DNA of 64,000 bases, taken from contig LR778114.1 in assembly GCA_902809825.1 (NCBI GenBank), positions 2,294,001 to 2,358,000 of the forward strand. The letters run 5' to 3'. This document shows, one piece after another, positions 8,760 through 17,870 of the stretch; the stretch's first letter is position 1; every line of letters starts with the position of its first letter. Both the position numbers and the translations under genes were made by a program. The stretch comes from Candidatus Hydrogenisulfobacillus filiaventi. Its GTDB lineage: Bacteria > Bacillota > Sulfobacillia > Sulfobacillales > R501. The notes below the pieces were generated by a model that worked only from the letters and a program-made list of their open reading frames with translations, was not told the DNA's origin and ran no database searches.

Positions 8760-8908
8760 AGGCGGGGCCTCCTCCAGCCCGGGGGCTCGTGTTGCGTCCG
8801 GCCTCTACATTACCGCAGGCGACCCGGGACCGGTACCGGGATGACCGGAGCTCCGGCGCAGGCTATGATACCCGGAGAGCGGCAGGAGCCGGAAAAGGGG
8901 TAGCAACC

Positions 8909-10141
8909 ATGTTGATGAGCGTCGAGGAAGCCCAGCACCGCATCCTGGACGGGGTGGTCCCGCCGCCGCCCGAATCCCGCTCCCTGAGCGAGCTGCTGCA
9001 GGAGGCCGGGCGGGCCTGGCCGCGGATCCTGGCCGCCCCGCTGGTGGCGGAGGCGGATGTGCCCCCCTTCGCCAACAGCTCCATGGACGGCTTCGCCGTC
9101 CGGGCGGCGGACGTGGCCGGGGCGGCCGTCCGGCCGGTCACGCTACGGGTCATCGGCCGTACCGGAGCCGGACACCTGCCGCCGGGACCGTTGGAGCCGG
9201 GTACCGCTGTACAGGTGATGACCGGGGCCCCTCTGCCCGCCGGGGCCGACGCCGTGGTCCCGGTGGAATGGACCCGGATGCAGGCCGGCGCCGCCACCGT
9301 CACCATCCTGCAACCGGTGCGGGCCGGATCCCACGTCCGCCCCCGGGGCCAGGACATGCGACAGGGCAGCCGGGTGCTGGAGGCGGGCACGCGGCTGGAC
9401 CCGCCGGTCCTGGGCATCGCGGCCAGCCTGGGGGCGGTGCGGCTGCCGGTCTACCCGCGGCCGCGGGTGGCCATCGTCTCCACCGGGGATGAACTGGTGG
9501 ACCCCGGGCAAATCCCGGGCCCGGGCCAGATCCGCAACTCCAATGCCTACGCCCTGGCGGCCGCGGTGGCCCAGGCCGGCGGCGAACCCCGCATCCTGCC
9601 CCCACTGCCGGACCGGCTGCCGGCCATCACGGCAGGCCTGGCCGAGGCTGCCCGTTCCGCAGCGGTTGTCGTATCCTCGGGCGGGGTGTCGGTAGGAGAC
9701 TACGACTTCGTCAAGCCAGCCCTGGAGCAGCTGGGCCGGCTGGAGTTCTGGCGGGTCAACGTCAAGCCCGGCAAACCCCTGGCGGTGGGACACGTGCTGG
9801 ACCGGCCCTTCCTCGGCCTGCCGGGCAATCCGGTGTCCGCCCTGGTGACCTTCGAACTGTTTGTACGGCCCCTGCTGCTGCGCCTGCAGGGGGTGCAGGC
9901 CTGGCAACGGCCCCGCCTGCAGCTGCCGTTGGGGGAGGACCTGGAGGAAACCTCGGGCCGGCGCCAGTTCCTGCGCTGCCGGATGCCGGAACGGGACGGC
10001 CACCGGGTCGTGGTCCTCACCGGACCCCAGGGCTCCGCCATCCAGACATCGTGGCTGGGGGCTGAAGGCCTGGCCGACATCCCGGCCGGTGCCGGGCCCC
10101 TACGGGCCGGCACCCCGGTCACGGTCTGGTGGCTGCGCTAG
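8909..10141 (+). CDS. moeA: Molybdopterin molybdenumtransferase MoeA
   Basis: A 410-residue protein that inserts molybdate into adenylylated molybdopterin. Landmarks are FANSSMDGFAVRAADV near residue 50, the gephyrin-like PIGTGDE-equivalent VAIVSTGDELVDPG, SSGGVSVGDYDFV (phosphate-binding GGVS), KPGKPLAVG and GLPGNPVSALVTF. The ATG at 8909 was chosen over longer in-frame extensions; a purine-rich GGAAAAGGGG precedes it. The gene implies molybdoenzymes elsewhere in the genome; a MocA-like enzyme is at 40.8 kb. Confidence 0.95.
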   Translation: MLMSVEEAQHRILDGVVPPPPESRSLSELLQEAGRAWPRILAAPLVAEADVPPFANSSMDGFAVRAADVAGAAVRPVTLRVIGRTGAGHLPPGPLEPGTAVQVMTGAPLPAGADAVVPVEWTRMQAGAATVTILQPVRAGSHVRPRGQDMRQGSRVLEAGTRLDPPVLGIAASLGAVRLPVYPRPRVAIVSTGDELVDPGQIPGPGQIRNSNAYALAAAVAQAGGEPRILPPLPDRLPAITAGLAEAARSAAVVVSSGGVSVGDYDFVKPALEQLGRLEFWRVNVKPGKPLAVGHVLDRPFLGLPGNPVSALVTFELFVRPLLLRLQGVQAWQRPRLQLPLGEDLEETSGRRQFLRCRMPERDGHRVVVLTGPQGSAIQTSWLGAEGLADIPAGAGPLRAGTPVTVWWLR

Positions 10142-10188
10142 GCGGGCGGTCAATTGCAGTCCGGTGACCGAACCGGTAAAATGGGAAG

Positions 10189-10333
10189 TACCTTCGGGGC
10201 TGGGTGCGGGGCCACAGGCCCCAATTCCCGACCGGCGGTAATCCGTCCCCGGACGGCGAGCCCGCGAGCCGCAAGGCAGGAATCCGGTGCGATCCCGGTG
10301 CCGACAGTAAGAGTCTGGATGGGAGAAGGTGCG
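10189..10333 (+). promoter_or_regulatory. FMN riboswitch (RFN element)
   Basis: Matches the conserved RFN core in order: CTTCGGGGCTGGGTG, AATTCCCGACCGGCGGTAAT, AGCCCGCGAGCC, CCGGTGCGATCCCGGTGCCGACAGT and AGTCTGGATGGGAGAAGGTG. It binds FMN and controls the riboflavin operon that follows. It is followed within 30 bases by a strong intrinsic terminator, so control is most likely by premature termination. Confidence 0.97.
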
Positions 10334-10362
10334 TGAGGGCGTGGATGCCCTTCTACCTTGTT

Positions 10363-10387
10363 GTCCCCGATGGGCGGGGACTTTTTT
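10363..10387 (+). terminator. Riboswitch-controlled intrinsic terminator
   Basis: GTCCCC (10363-10368) pairs with GGGGAC (10376-10381) and is followed by six T residues. It lies between the FMN riboswitch and ribD and is the expected expression platform. Confidence 0.88.
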
Positions 10388-10429
10388 ATTGGCCGGGGCC
10401 GGGATACCCCGGGAAAAGGGGGCGGGGCT

Positions 10430-11569
10430 GTGACCAGTGAACCCATGCGGCGCGCCCTGGCCCTGGCCCGCCGGGCCAGGGGGCGGACCGCCCCCAATCC
10501 GATGGTGGGGGCGGTCATCGTCAAGGACGGGCAGGTCATCGGGGAAGGGTACCATCACCGGGCCGGCGGCCCTCATGCCGAAGTGCTGGCGCTCCGGCAA
10601 GCGGGCGAGGCGGCGCGGGGGGCCACCCTCTACGTCACCCTGGCCCCCTGCAACCACCACGGCCGCACGCCCCCCTGCACCGACGCCATCCTGGCGGCGG
10701 GCATCGCTAAGGTGGTGGCAGCCATGCCGGACCCCAACCCGGTGGCCGGCGGCGGCCTGGAGCGCCTGCAGGCGGCCGGGGTGGAGGTAGAGGTCGGGGA
10801 CGGCGCGGCCGAAGCGGAGGCGCTCAACCGCCCCTTCCTGACCTGGGCCCGCCACCACCGTCCCCTCATCACCCTCAAGGTGGCGGCCAGCGTCGACGGG
10901 CGGGTGGCCACCCGCACCGGCCGCTCCAAGTACCTCACCGGGCCGGAGGCGCTGGCGTACACCCACCGTCTGCGCCGCGAACACGACGCCATTCTGGTGG
11001 GCAGCGGCACCCTGCTGGCCGACGACCCCCTGCTCACGGACCGGGGTCCGGGGCGGCGGCGGGACCCGGTGCGGGTCATCCTGGACGGGCGGGGGCGGAC
11101 CCCGCCGGGGGCGCGGGTGTTCCGGGCCCCCTCCCCCTCCCCCATCCTGGTGTTCACCACCGCCGCACCCGGCATCGAATGGGAACGGGCCGTGTTTGCC
11201 GCCGGCGGGGAGGTCATCCGGGTGGAGGCGGACGCCGCCGGCCATCCCCGGCTGGAGGCGGTCCTGGAGGAGCTGGCCGACCGCCACCTGCAGTCGGTCC
11301 TGGTGGAAGGCGGTCCTACCATCCACGCCGCCTTCCTCCAGGCCCGGCTGGCGGACCGCTGGGTCGGTTTCATCGCGCCCCTCTGGCTGGGCGGTCCGGT
11401 GGCGGCCCCCGTCTGGGGGGTGGATACCCTGGAGGAGGCCCCCCGCATCACCTTTGACGCCGTGCGCCGGCTCGGGTCCGATGTGGTGCTGGAAGGGGAG
11501 ATCCGCTTCCCCGCCGCCGGACCCGCCCCGGCGGAGGTGGCCGCGGGCCGGCGGAAGGAAGGGGTCTGA
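10430..11569 (+). CDS. ribD: Bifunctional riboflavin deaminase/reductase RibD
   Basis: Carries out the second and third steps of riboflavin synthesis. The N-terminal deaminase (residues 1-150) has the zinc site GPHAEVLAL and APCNHHGRTPPCTDAI. The C-terminal reductase (about 150-365) includes TLKVAASVDGRVAT, DAILVGSGTLLADDPLLT and SVLVEGGPTIHAAFL. The GTG start at 10430 (379 residues) follows GGGAAAAGGGGGCGG; the earlier in-frame ATG at 10358 would lie inside the terminator and is rejected. It is the first gene of a tight operon; ribE begins 2 bases after its stop codon. Confidence 0.96.
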   Translation: MTSEPMRRALALARRARGRTAPNPMVGAVIVKDGQVIGEGYHHRAGGPHAEVLALRQAGEAARGATLYVTLAPCNHHGRTPPCTDAILAAGIAKVVAAMPDPNPVAGGGLERLQAAGVEVEVGDGAAEAEALNRPFLTWARHHRPLITLKVAASVDGRVATRTGRSKYLTGPEALAYTHRLRREHDAILVGSGTLLADDPLLTDRGPGRRRDPVRVILDGRGRTPPGARVFRAPSPSPILVFTTAAPGIEWERAVFAAGGEVIRVEADAAGHPRLEAVLEELADRHLQSVLVEGGPTIHAAFLQARLADRWVGFIAPLWLGGPVAAPVWGVDTLEEAPRITFDAVRRLGSDVVLEGEIRFPAAGPAPAEVAAGRRKEGV

Positions 11570-11570
11570 C

Positions 11571-12221
11571 ATGTTCACAGGTCTGGTGGAGGCGGTGGGG
11601 ACCATCGCCGCCCGGAAGCCGAGCCCGGACGGGCAGGGCCTGTATCTGGCGGTGCAGGCCCCCTTCGCCGGGGAACTGAGCGCAGGGGAATCGGTCGCCG
11701 TCAACGGGACCTGCCTCACGGTGCTGCCGGAGGCGCCGGAACCGGTGGCCGGGGCCTTCTGGGTGGAATGCAGCCCCACCACCCTGGAGATCACCACGCT
11801 GGGCGGCCTGCCGGTGGGCGGCCGGGTGAACCTGGAGCGGGCAGTGCGTGCCGAATCCCGCCTGGGCGGCCACTGGGTACAGGGGCACGTGGACACCCGC
11901 GGTGAAGTGGTGGCGGTCACCGAGCTGGGCAATGCCCGCCAGGTCTGCATCGCGTTCCCGGCCCGGTTCCGCCGTCTGGTGCTGGATAAGGGGTCGGTGG
12001 CGGTGGAGGGCGTGAGCCTGACCGTGGTGTCCCAGGGCGTCGACGAGGCCGGGGATACCGCCTGGTTTGAGGTGACCCTCATTCCCCATACCCTGGCGGA
12101 AACCACCCTGAACGACCTGGTGCCGGGACAGCCGGTAAACCTCGAATTCGACATCCTGGGCAAATATGTGGTCTCCCTGCTGGGCCCGTATCTCGAGCGG
12201 CTGGACAGCCGCCCCGCCTAG
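11571..12221 (+). CDS. ribE: Riboflavin synthase, alpha subunit
   Basis: A 216-residue enzyme that dismutates two 6,7-dimethyl-8-ribityllumazine molecules to riboflavin. It shows the two internal lumazine-binding repeats: the first starts [12 protein letters not shown] and holds [11 protein letters not shown]; the second holds [14 protein letters not shown] and [11 protein letters not shown], then [10 protein letters not shown]. Length is normal. It is the second gene of the rib operon. Confidence 0.97.
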   Translation: MFTGLVEAVGTIAARKPSPDGQGLYLAVQAPFAGELSAGESVAVNGTCLTVLPEAPEPVAGAFWVECSPTTLEITTLGGLPVGGRVNLERAVRAESRLGGHWVQGHVDTRGEVVAVTELGNARQVCIAFPARFRRLVLDKGSVAVEGVSLTVVSQGVDEAGDTAWFEVTLIPHTLAETTLNDLVPGQPVNLEFDILGKYVVSLLGPYLERLDSRPA

Positions 12222-12255
12222 AGCCGGCAGGGGTAGTGCAAGGAAAGGAGTCGGC

Positions 12256-13506
12256 ATGACCAGCAACGGCATCCCTCCCGGGGCCGCCGGGGATCACCCG
12301 GCCGAGGAAGAGGCCCTCATCGCCCGCGTCCGGCAGGCGATTGAGGATATCCGGCAGGGCCGGATGGTAATTGTGGTGGACGACGAGGATCGGGAAAATG
12401 AGGGCGACCTCATCATGGCGGCGGAAAAGGTCACCCCCGAGGCCATCAATTTCATGACCCAATGGGGCCGGGGCCTCATCTGCGCCCCTTTGGCCGCGGA
12501 ACGGGCCGATGCCCTGGAGCTGCCGCCCATGGTGGAAGTTTCCCAGGATTCCATGCAGACCGCCTTTACGGTCTCGGTGGATGCCCGGGAAGGGGTGACC
12601 ACCGGCATCTCCGCCGCCGACCGGGCGCGCACGGTCCGCCTGCTGGCGGATCCAGCCACCCGGCCGCAGGATCTGGCCCGCCCGGGCCACATCTTCCCAT
12701 TGCGGGCCAAGGCCGGGGGCGTACTCCGCCGGCCGGGCCACACCGAAGCCGCCGTGGACCTGGCCCGGCTGGCCGGGCTCACCCCGGCCGGGGTCATCTG
12801 CGAGGTCCTCAATCCCGACGGCACCATGGCCCGTCGCCCGCAGCTGGAGGACATGGCCCGGCAGTTCGGTCTAACCCTTATCAGCATCGCCGACCTCATC
12901 CATTACCGCTTCCGGCATGAAACCCTGTTCGAACGGGTGGGGGAGGCCCAGCTGCCGACCCGTTACGGCACCTTCCGGGCGGTGGCCTATAACGAGAAGA
13001 TTACCAACGTCACCCATCTGGCACTGACCCTGGGTGATGTCAGCAACGGGGAACCGGTCCTGGTGCGGGTGCACTCCGAGTGCCTGACGGGGGATGTGTT
13101 CGGCTCCCTGCGCTGCGACTGCGGGGAGCAGCTTGACCTCGCCATGCGCCGCATTGCCCAGGAGGGGCGCGGCATCCTCCTCTACATGCGGCAGGAGGGG
13201 CGCGGTATCGGGCTGGCCAACAAGATCCGGGCCTACGCCCTCCAGGAGGCCGGGTATGATACCGTCACCGCCAACCTGGCCCTGGGCTTCCCGCCCGATT
13301 CCCGCGACTATGGGGTCGGGGCCCAGATTCTCTACGACCTGGGTGCCCGCCGGCTGCGGCTGCTCACCAACAATCCGCAGAAGTACTACGCCCTTAACGG
13401 CTATGGCCTCAGCATCGTGGAGCGGGTGCCGCTGACGGTGGAGCCCAATGAGGCCAACGCCTTCTACCTGGAAACCAAAAAAGCCAAGCTGGGGCACTGG
13501 ATGTAG
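12256..13506 (+). CDS. ribBA: Bifunctional DHBP synthase / GTP cyclohydrolase II (RibBA)
   Basis: A 416-residue fusion that supplies both riboflavin precursors. Residues about 20-215 are the RibB half with [18 protein letters not shown] and [14 protein letters not shown]. Residues about 216-416 are the RibA half with [21 protein letters not shown] (zinc cysteines), [10 protein letters not shown] and LLTNNPQK. The ATG at 12256 follows AAGGAAAGGAG and lies 34 bases after ribE. The fused form is typical of Bacillota and Actinomycetota. Confidence 0.97.
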   Translation: MTSNGIPPGAAGDHPAEEEALIARVRQAIEDIRQGRMVIVVDDEDRENEGDLIMAAEKVTPEAINFMTQWGRGLICAPLAAERADALELPPMVEVSQDSMQTAFTVSVDAREGVTTGISAADRARTVRLLADPATRPQDLARPGHIFPLRAKAGGVLRRPGHTEAAVDLARLAGLTPAGVICEVLNPDGTMARRPQLEDMARQFGLTLISIADLIHYRFRHETLFERVGEAQLPTRYGTFRAVAYNEKITNVTHLALTLGDVSNGEPVLVRVHSECLTGDVFGSLRCDCGEQLDLAMRRIAQEGRGILLYMRQEGRGIGLANKIRAYALQEAGYDTVTANLALGFPPDSRDYGVGAQILYDLGARRLRLLTNNPQKYYALNGYGLSIVERVPLTVEPNEANAFYLETKKAKLGHWM

Positions 13507-13535
13507 GACCGCCCCGGCGGACGGAGGGAGACCGT

Positions 13536-14006
13536 GTGGCCGAATACCAAGGACTGCTGACCGCCCGACCGGGCCAGCGTTGGGCGGTGGTGGTCAGCCG
13601 CTTCAACCGGCGGGTCACCGACCGCCTGCTGGCGGGAGCTCTGGACACCCTGTCCCGGCATGGAGTGCGGCCGGAGGCGGTGGATGTGGTGTGGGTCCCG
13701 GGATCCTTTGAGATCCCGGCGGCGGTGCGCCGGCTGACCGAGCGCTCCTATGCCGCCATCATCACCCTGGGGGCCATCATCCGGGGGGAAACCCCTCATT
13801 TCGACTTTATCGCCGGCGCTACCACGGCCGCCTTGGCTGAACTCAACCGCACCGCGCCCATGCCGGTGATTTTCGGCATCCTCACCACCAATACGGTGGA
13901 GGAGGCCGAAAACCGGGCTGATGGCAAGATGGGCAACAAAGGGGCGGAAGCCGCGGCTGCCGCCCTGGAGATGGCGGACCTGCTGGCCTCCCTGGCTGGG
14001 GCTTAG
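13536..14006 (+). CDS. ribH: 6,7-dimethyl-8-ribityllumazine synthase
   Basis: A 156-residue protein that forms icosahedral capsids in many bacteria and makes the lumazine substrate of RibE. Landmarks are VVVSRFNRRVTDRLLAGA, WVPGSFEIPAA, LGAIIRGETPHFDFI, and PVIFGILTTNTVEEAENRAD with the RibE-independent active site. The GTG start at 13536 follows GGAGGGAG. It ends the rib operon; its stop overlaps by 4 bases the stop of the convergent folK-birA gene. Confidence 0.97.
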   Translation: MAEYQGLLTARPGQRWAVVVSRFNRRVTDRLLAGALDTLSRHGVRPEAVDVVWVPGSFEIPAAVRRLTERSYAAIITLGAIIRGETPHFDFIAGATTAALAELNRTAPMPVIFGILTTNTVEEAENRADGKMGNKGAEAAAAALEMADLLASLAGA

Positions 14007-15421
14007 CCGCCTGCGTAGGACCCGTCCGGGTCGCGGATGCTGACTTCCCCCCCGTAACAGGGCACGAGGGTCCCCCCCGGATCCTGAACCAGCAGGGCGC
14101 CATCCGGTTCCAGGCCCACCGCCCGCCCGATCACCAGCGGAGCCATCTCCCCGGGCCGGTGCACGGCCACCAGCCGGCCCAGCGTCAACGAGCGACGGGC
14201 CCACGCCTCGATCAGGGGCGCGGGCCCTTCGATAATCCAGCGGCGGTAGGCGACCTCCAGCGCCATCGCCAGCCGCGCCCACAGCACCTGCCGGGGCCAG
14301 GGCCGATCCCAGGCCGCCTCCAGGGAGGCGGCCGGCCCGCCTCCGGCCGGGGGTGCCTCCGCCGGCACATTGACATTGACCCCGATGCCGACCACGGCCC
14401 AGGGTCCACGGGCCTCCTGCCCGGCCTCCACCAGGATGCCAAACACCTTTGCCGCCCGCTCCCGGCCCGGAACCTGAACCACGCCGTCATTGGGCCACTT
14501 AAGGCGCAACCGGGCCGGCGGCAGTGGGGCCGGGCCGGGCTGCCAGCGGTGCGCGGCCGCCGTCAGGTCCTCCACCGCCTGCGCCACCGCCACCCCTGCC
14601 AGCAGGCTGACCAGCCCCAGCTCCGACGCCCGGTCCGGCGGCGGCCGCAGCAGCACCGACAGGTACAAGCCCGCTCCCGGGGGCGACCACCAGCTCCGGC
14701 CCAGCCGCCCCCGGCCATGCGTCTGGCGGTCGGCCACGACCACCGCCCCTTCAGGCAGGGAAATCCCTTCCCGCTCCGCTTCCGCGCGCCAGCACTTGAG
14801 CCGCTCATTGGTGGACCCCAGGGCCGCAGCCGATTCCAGGGTGTGGCCCAGCCAGTCGGTAGGCAGCACACCTCGCAGCACCGCCGGATCCAGGTCGGCC
14901 GCCGCCACTGCCGGGTCCTCCCGGCCGGCGGTCCAGGGCGCCGCCTTAAGCCCGGCGGTACCGGTCCGGCGATGCGCCGCCCGCAGGCGGCGGGCCAGCC
15001 GTGCGGGGAAGAGGTCGGGAGCCGCCGTCTCCAACAGGGGATGCAGGACGAAGGCCCGCGCGGTCAGACGCGGATGCGGCAGGGTCAATATCGGCGTCCG
15101 CATCTCCAGCCCTTCGTAGAGCAGCAGGTCGAGGTCCAGGGTGCGGGGCTCGGGCAGACCTCCGGGCCTACGGACCCGTCCCGCCTCCCGCTCGCGCTGC
15201 TGCAGGGCCGCCAGCAGACGTAGCGGATCCAGCGCCGTGTCCAGGCGGGCCACCGCGTTGAGGAAGTCCGGCTGGTTCCCCGCCACCCCCGCCGGGGTGG
15301 AGGCGTAAAAGCGGGAGACGGCCTTCACGCGTCCCAGGCGGGCCAGCCCGTCCAGCCCGAACAGCAGATTGGCGCGGCGGTGGCCGAGGTTGCTGCCCAG
15401 CCCTATCCAGGCCTCAGGCAT
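14003..15421 (-). CDS. FolK-BirA fusion: HPPK plus biotin-protein ligase
   Basis: One uninterrupted 472-residue frame carries two unrelated enzymes. Residues 1-155 are 6-hydroxymethyl-7,8-dihydropterin pyrophosphokinase (FolK): GLGSNLGHRRANL, FLNAVARL, the Mg-binding RTLDLDLLLY with D96 and D98, and PHPRLTARAFVLHPL. Residues about 185-472 are a biotin-[acetyl-CoA carboxylase] ligase without an N-terminal HTH: THGRGRLGRSWWSPPGAGLYLSVLL, KWPNDGVV (308-312), AAKVFGILVEA and VGIGVNVN. The ATG at 15421 overlaps the folB stop by 8 bases, completing a folP-folB-folK unit. In other Bacillota birA often neighbours coaX. The two activities are clear; the fusion is unusual. Confidence 0.93.
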   Translation of the reverse strand: MPEAWIGLGSNLGHRRANLLFGLDGLARLGRVKAVSRFYASTPAGVAGNQPDFLNAVARLDTALDPLRLLAALQQREREAGRVRRPGGLPEPRTLDLDLLLYEGLEMRTPILTLPHPRLTARAFVLHPLLETAAPDLFPARLARRLRAAHRRTGTAGLKAAPWTAGREDPAVAAADLDPAVLRGVLPTDWLGHTLESAAALGSTNERLKCWRAEAEREGISLPEGAVVVADRQTHGRGRLGRSWWSPPGAGLYLSVLLRPPPDRASELGLVSLLAGVAVAQAVEDLTAAAHRWQPGPAPLPPARLRLKWPNDGVVQVPGRERAAKVFGILVEAGQEARGPWAVVGIGVNVNVPAEAPPAGGGPAASLEAAWDRPWPRQVLWARLAMALEVAYRRWIIEGPAPLIEAWARRSLTLGRLVAVHRPGEMAPLVIGRAVGLEPDGALLVQDPGGTLVPCYGGEVSIRDPDGSYAGG

Positions 15422-15773
15422 GCCGCGACACCTCGACCTCGCTGTATGCAACCGGCCCCGGCAGGGGCGGGGCCTGCTTCCGGATGCGCACCACCACCCG
15501 TTCCACTCCGTCCAGTGCCAGGACCTCCCCCGCCATGCGGCCGGCCAGGGCCTCCAGCAGCCGCACCGGCGGGCCGGCCATCACCCGGGCCGCCACGGCA
15601 TACAGCCGGCCATAGTCGACCGTATCCCCCACCTGGTCGGACTCCACCGCCCGGCTGAAGTCTGTCTCCACTTCGATGTCCACCGCAAACGGCTGCGGCC
15701 GCTCCTGTTCATACGGCAGCGCGCCGTGGCGGGCCTGAAACTGCATGCCCATAATGCGGATCCAGCCGGTCAT
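15414..15773 (-). CDS. folB: Dihydroneopterin aldolase
   Basis: A 119-residue enzyme that cleaves 7,8-dihydroneopterin in folate synthesis. It shows IMGMQFQARHGALPYEQERPQPF, the DTVDYGRLY substrate-site motif, and RLLEALAGRM followed by VRIRKQAPPLPG. The ATG at 15773 overlaps the folP stop (ATGA), and its own end overlaps the folK-birA start, so all three are translationally coupled. Confidence 0.95.
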   Translation of the reverse strand: MTGWIRIMGMQFQARHGALPYEQERPQPFAVDIEVETDFSRAVESDQVGDTVDYGRLYAVAARVMAGPPVRLLEALAGRMAGEVLALDGVERVVVRIRKQAPPLPGPVAYSEVEVSRHA

Positions 15774-16636
15774 GTTCCGCCTCCCGCTTCCTGCGGCTGC
15801 CGGCCCCGGTACCAGGCATCCGCTACCGCCACCGCGTCCCGGGTGACGGCCACGTTGTGCACCCGCACCACGTCCACTCCCGCCGCCACCGCCAGCGCCG
15901 CCACCGCGGCCGTGGCCACGTCCCGTTCCGGGGGGCGGGGGCGATCCAGCAGGGCCCCCAGAAACCGCTTCCGGCTGGGGCCAAGCAGCAGCCCGGCCGG
16001 TCCGCCGCCAAACACCGTCAGGGACCGCAGCACCGTCCAGTTGTCCTCCACCGCGTAGGCAAATCCCAGGCCGGGATCCCAGAGGATCCGCTCGGCGGCA
16101 ATGCCGGCGCGTTCCATCGTCCGGGTGCGCTCCTCCAGCGTCTGCCGCATGGCGGCGGGGTCCACGGCCCCGGGCGGGTAAGGCCGGGGCCGGTTGAACA
16201 TCATCACCAGCCCGGCGCTGCTGTCCGCCACCGCCTCCACCATGGCCGGATCCCGGAAACCCTCCACGTCGTTGATGATGGGCACGCCCAGCCTCAGGGC
16301 CCGGCGGGCCACCTCCGGCTTGCGGGTGTCCAGGGAGATGCCGACCCCGGCCAGGGCGGGCTCGTCCAGCAGCCGCTCGAGCACCGGCGCCACCCGGCGC
16401 CACTCCTCCTCCAGCGGCACCGGCACATGCCCCGGCCGCGTCGACTCCCCGCCCACATCGATCAGGACTGCCCCCTCCGCCACCATCGCCCGGGCATGAG
16501 CCACGGCCGCCGCGGGATCCAGCCAGGCCCCCCCGTCGGAAAAGGAGTCCGGGGTCACATTGAGGATGCCCATGATGTAGGTCCGCCGCCCCAGGGGCAG
16601 GACCGTCCCCCCGAACCGGAACCGCCTGTCCTCCAC
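15770..16636 (-). CDS. folP: Dihydropteroate synthase
   Basis: A 288-residue TIM-barrel enzyme joining p-aminobenzoate to the pterin pyrophosphate. Landmarks are IMGILNVTPDSFSDGG, LIDVGGESTRPG, INDVEGF, WDPGLGFAY and LLGPSRKRFLG. The GTG at 16636 follows GGAAGGGGG at 7 bases; an ATG at 16657 gives seven extra residues and lacks a ribosome site. It is the first gene of the leftward folate unit, with a TATAAT box about 45 bases upstream. Confidence 0.95.
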   Translation of the reverse strand: MEDRRFRFGGTVLPLGRRTYIMGILNVTPDSFSDGGAWLDPAAAVAHARAMVAEGAVLIDVGGESTRPGHVPVPLEEEWRRVAPVLERLLDEPALAGVGISLDTRKPEVARRALRLGVPIINDVEGFRDPAMVEAVADSSAGLVMMFNRPRPYPPGAVDPAAMRQTLEERTRTMERAGIAAERILWDPGLGFAYAVEDNWTVLRSLTVFGGGPAGLLLGPSRKRFLGALLDRPRPPERDVATAAVAALAVAAGVDVVRVHNVAVTRDAVAVADAWYRGRQPQEAGGGT

Positions 16637-16680
16637 CCGCCTGCCCCCTTCCTGCATGAACCGGCGCTGGTCTCCCCACT

Positions 16681-16686
16681 ATTATA
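16681..16686 (-). promoter_or_regulatory. TATAAT -10 box upstream of folP
   Basis: A perfect TATAAT on the minus strand 45 bases before the folP GTG. No convincing -35 hexamer is seen at 16-18 bases upstream, so only the -10 element is claimed. Confidence 0.45.
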
Positions 16687-16841
16687 GGGAATCGGCCCCC
16701 CTGCCGCCGGGCGGGCATGCCGAAAATTGGGCACACCGGCCCCCGGCCGTCCCAATATACTGAGGGCAGCACACGAGGCGACAGGACCGCCGGTATGGCG
16801 AGGGTTAGAGACCGGGCTCGGCCCGGGGGAGGAGTCGGAAC

Positions 16842-17765
16842 ATGGGCACGCAGACCACCACGACCACTTGGCCGCGGATCTTCACCGCGATGGTCACCCC
16901 CTTTGCTGAGGACGGCAGCCTGGACCTCGACAAGGCCCGCAACCTGGCCCGCTTCCTGATCGCACACGGGACCGACGGCATCATCGTGGCCGCCACCACC
17001 GGCGAATCCCCCACCTTGAGCCTGGAGGAGCGCCGGGCGTTGTTCGAGGCCGTGGCCGAGGTCAGCCGGCCGTTAGGGGTCCCGGTCTGGGTCGGCACCG
17101 GCACCAACGATACCCGTGCCTCCATCCGCCTGACCGAAGCGGCGGACAGCTGGGGCGCCGACGGGATGCTGGTGGTGACCCCCTACTATAACAAGCCGCC
17201 GCAGGAGGGTCTGTACCGGCATTTCCGGGCCGTGGCCGCCAGTACCACCCGCCCGGTGATGCTCTACAACGTGCCCGGCCGGACGGGGGTCAATCTCGCC
17301 CCCGAAACCGCCCTTAACATCATGCACGACCAGCCCAACGTGCTGGCCATCAAGGAGGCCTCGGGCTCGGTGGAAGCGGTGGCCCGCCTGGTGGCGGGGC
17401 TGCCCGAGGGGGCGCGGGTATACTCCGGCGACGACGGCCTCTACTACCCCACCCTGGCCCTGGGCGGGTGGGGCGTGGTGAGCGTAGCCTCGCACGTGGC
17501 CGGACCCCAGATGGCCGCCATCTGGCAGGCGGTGACGGCGGGCGACTGGGCGCGGGCCCAGGCCCTGCATCAGCAGCTGCTGCCACTGTTCAAGGAGCTG
17601 TTCGTGGTCACCAACCCCATCCCGGTCAAGTGGGCGCTCAACTACCTGGGCATCCCGGTGGGGGACGTGCGCCTGCCTCTGGTGACCCCGCCCGATCGCA
17701 CCTTTGCTCGTCTGGCCGGGCTGCTGGACGCGGTAGCCCAGCCGGCTGCAGCCGGCGCGCGCTGA
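16842..17765 (+). CDS. dapA: 4-hydroxy-tetrahydrodipicolinate synthase
   Basis: A 307-residue class I aldolase that condenses pyruvate with aspartate semialdehyde, the entry to lysine and cell-wall diaminopimelate. Landmarks are TAMVTPFAEDGSLD, ATTGESPTLS, the tyrosine motif VMLYNVPGRTG and the Schiff-base lysine in LAIKEASGS. GGGGGAGGAG precedes the ATG. A strong terminator follows. It is paired with dapL, giving the short route to LL-diaminopimelate. Confidence 0.96.
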   Translation: MGTQTTTTTWPRIFTAMVTPFAEDGSLDLDKARNLARFLIAHGTDGIIVAATTGESPTLSLEERRALFEAVAEVSRPLGVPVWVGTGTNDTRASIRLTEAADSWGADGMLVVTPYYNKPPQEGLYRHFRAVAASTTRPVMLYNVPGRTGVNLAPETALNIMHDQPNVLAIKEASGSVEAVARLVAGLPEGARVYSGDDGLYYPTLALGGWGVVSVASHVAGPQMAAIWQAVTAGDWARAQALHQQLLPLFKELFVVTNPIPVKWALNYLGIPVGDVRLPLVTPPDRTFARLAGLLDAVAQPAAAGAR

Positions 17766-17773
17766 AGGGCGCC

Positions 17774-17813
17774 GCCCTGCCCCGGGGGACCCGGTCCGGG
17801 GCAGGGCCTTTTG
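17774..17813 (+). terminator. Intrinsic terminator after dapA
   Basis: GCCCTGCCCC (17774-17783) pairs perfectly with GGGGCAGGGC (17798-17807), followed by CTTTT. It separates dapA from dapL, so dapL may need read-through or its own promoter. Confidence 0.85.
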
Positions 17814-17870
17814 TTGTCCGGCCCGTTCCCGGCGGGGACGGGCCTTCAAGCCGAAGGAGGTATCCTGAGC

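Noticed and set aside
10358-10429. Upstream ATG for ribD at 10358
   Set aside because: It lies within the riboswitch-terminator stem and would be translated only through the terminator; GTG at 10430 has a proper ribosome site and matches the family start.
10100-12163. 687-codon minus-strand open frame opposite ribD/ribE
   Set aside because: It is a shadow of the GC-rich rib operon: no ribosome site at its start, biased Gly/Pro/Arg composition, no recognisable domain, and the plus-strand genes are certain.
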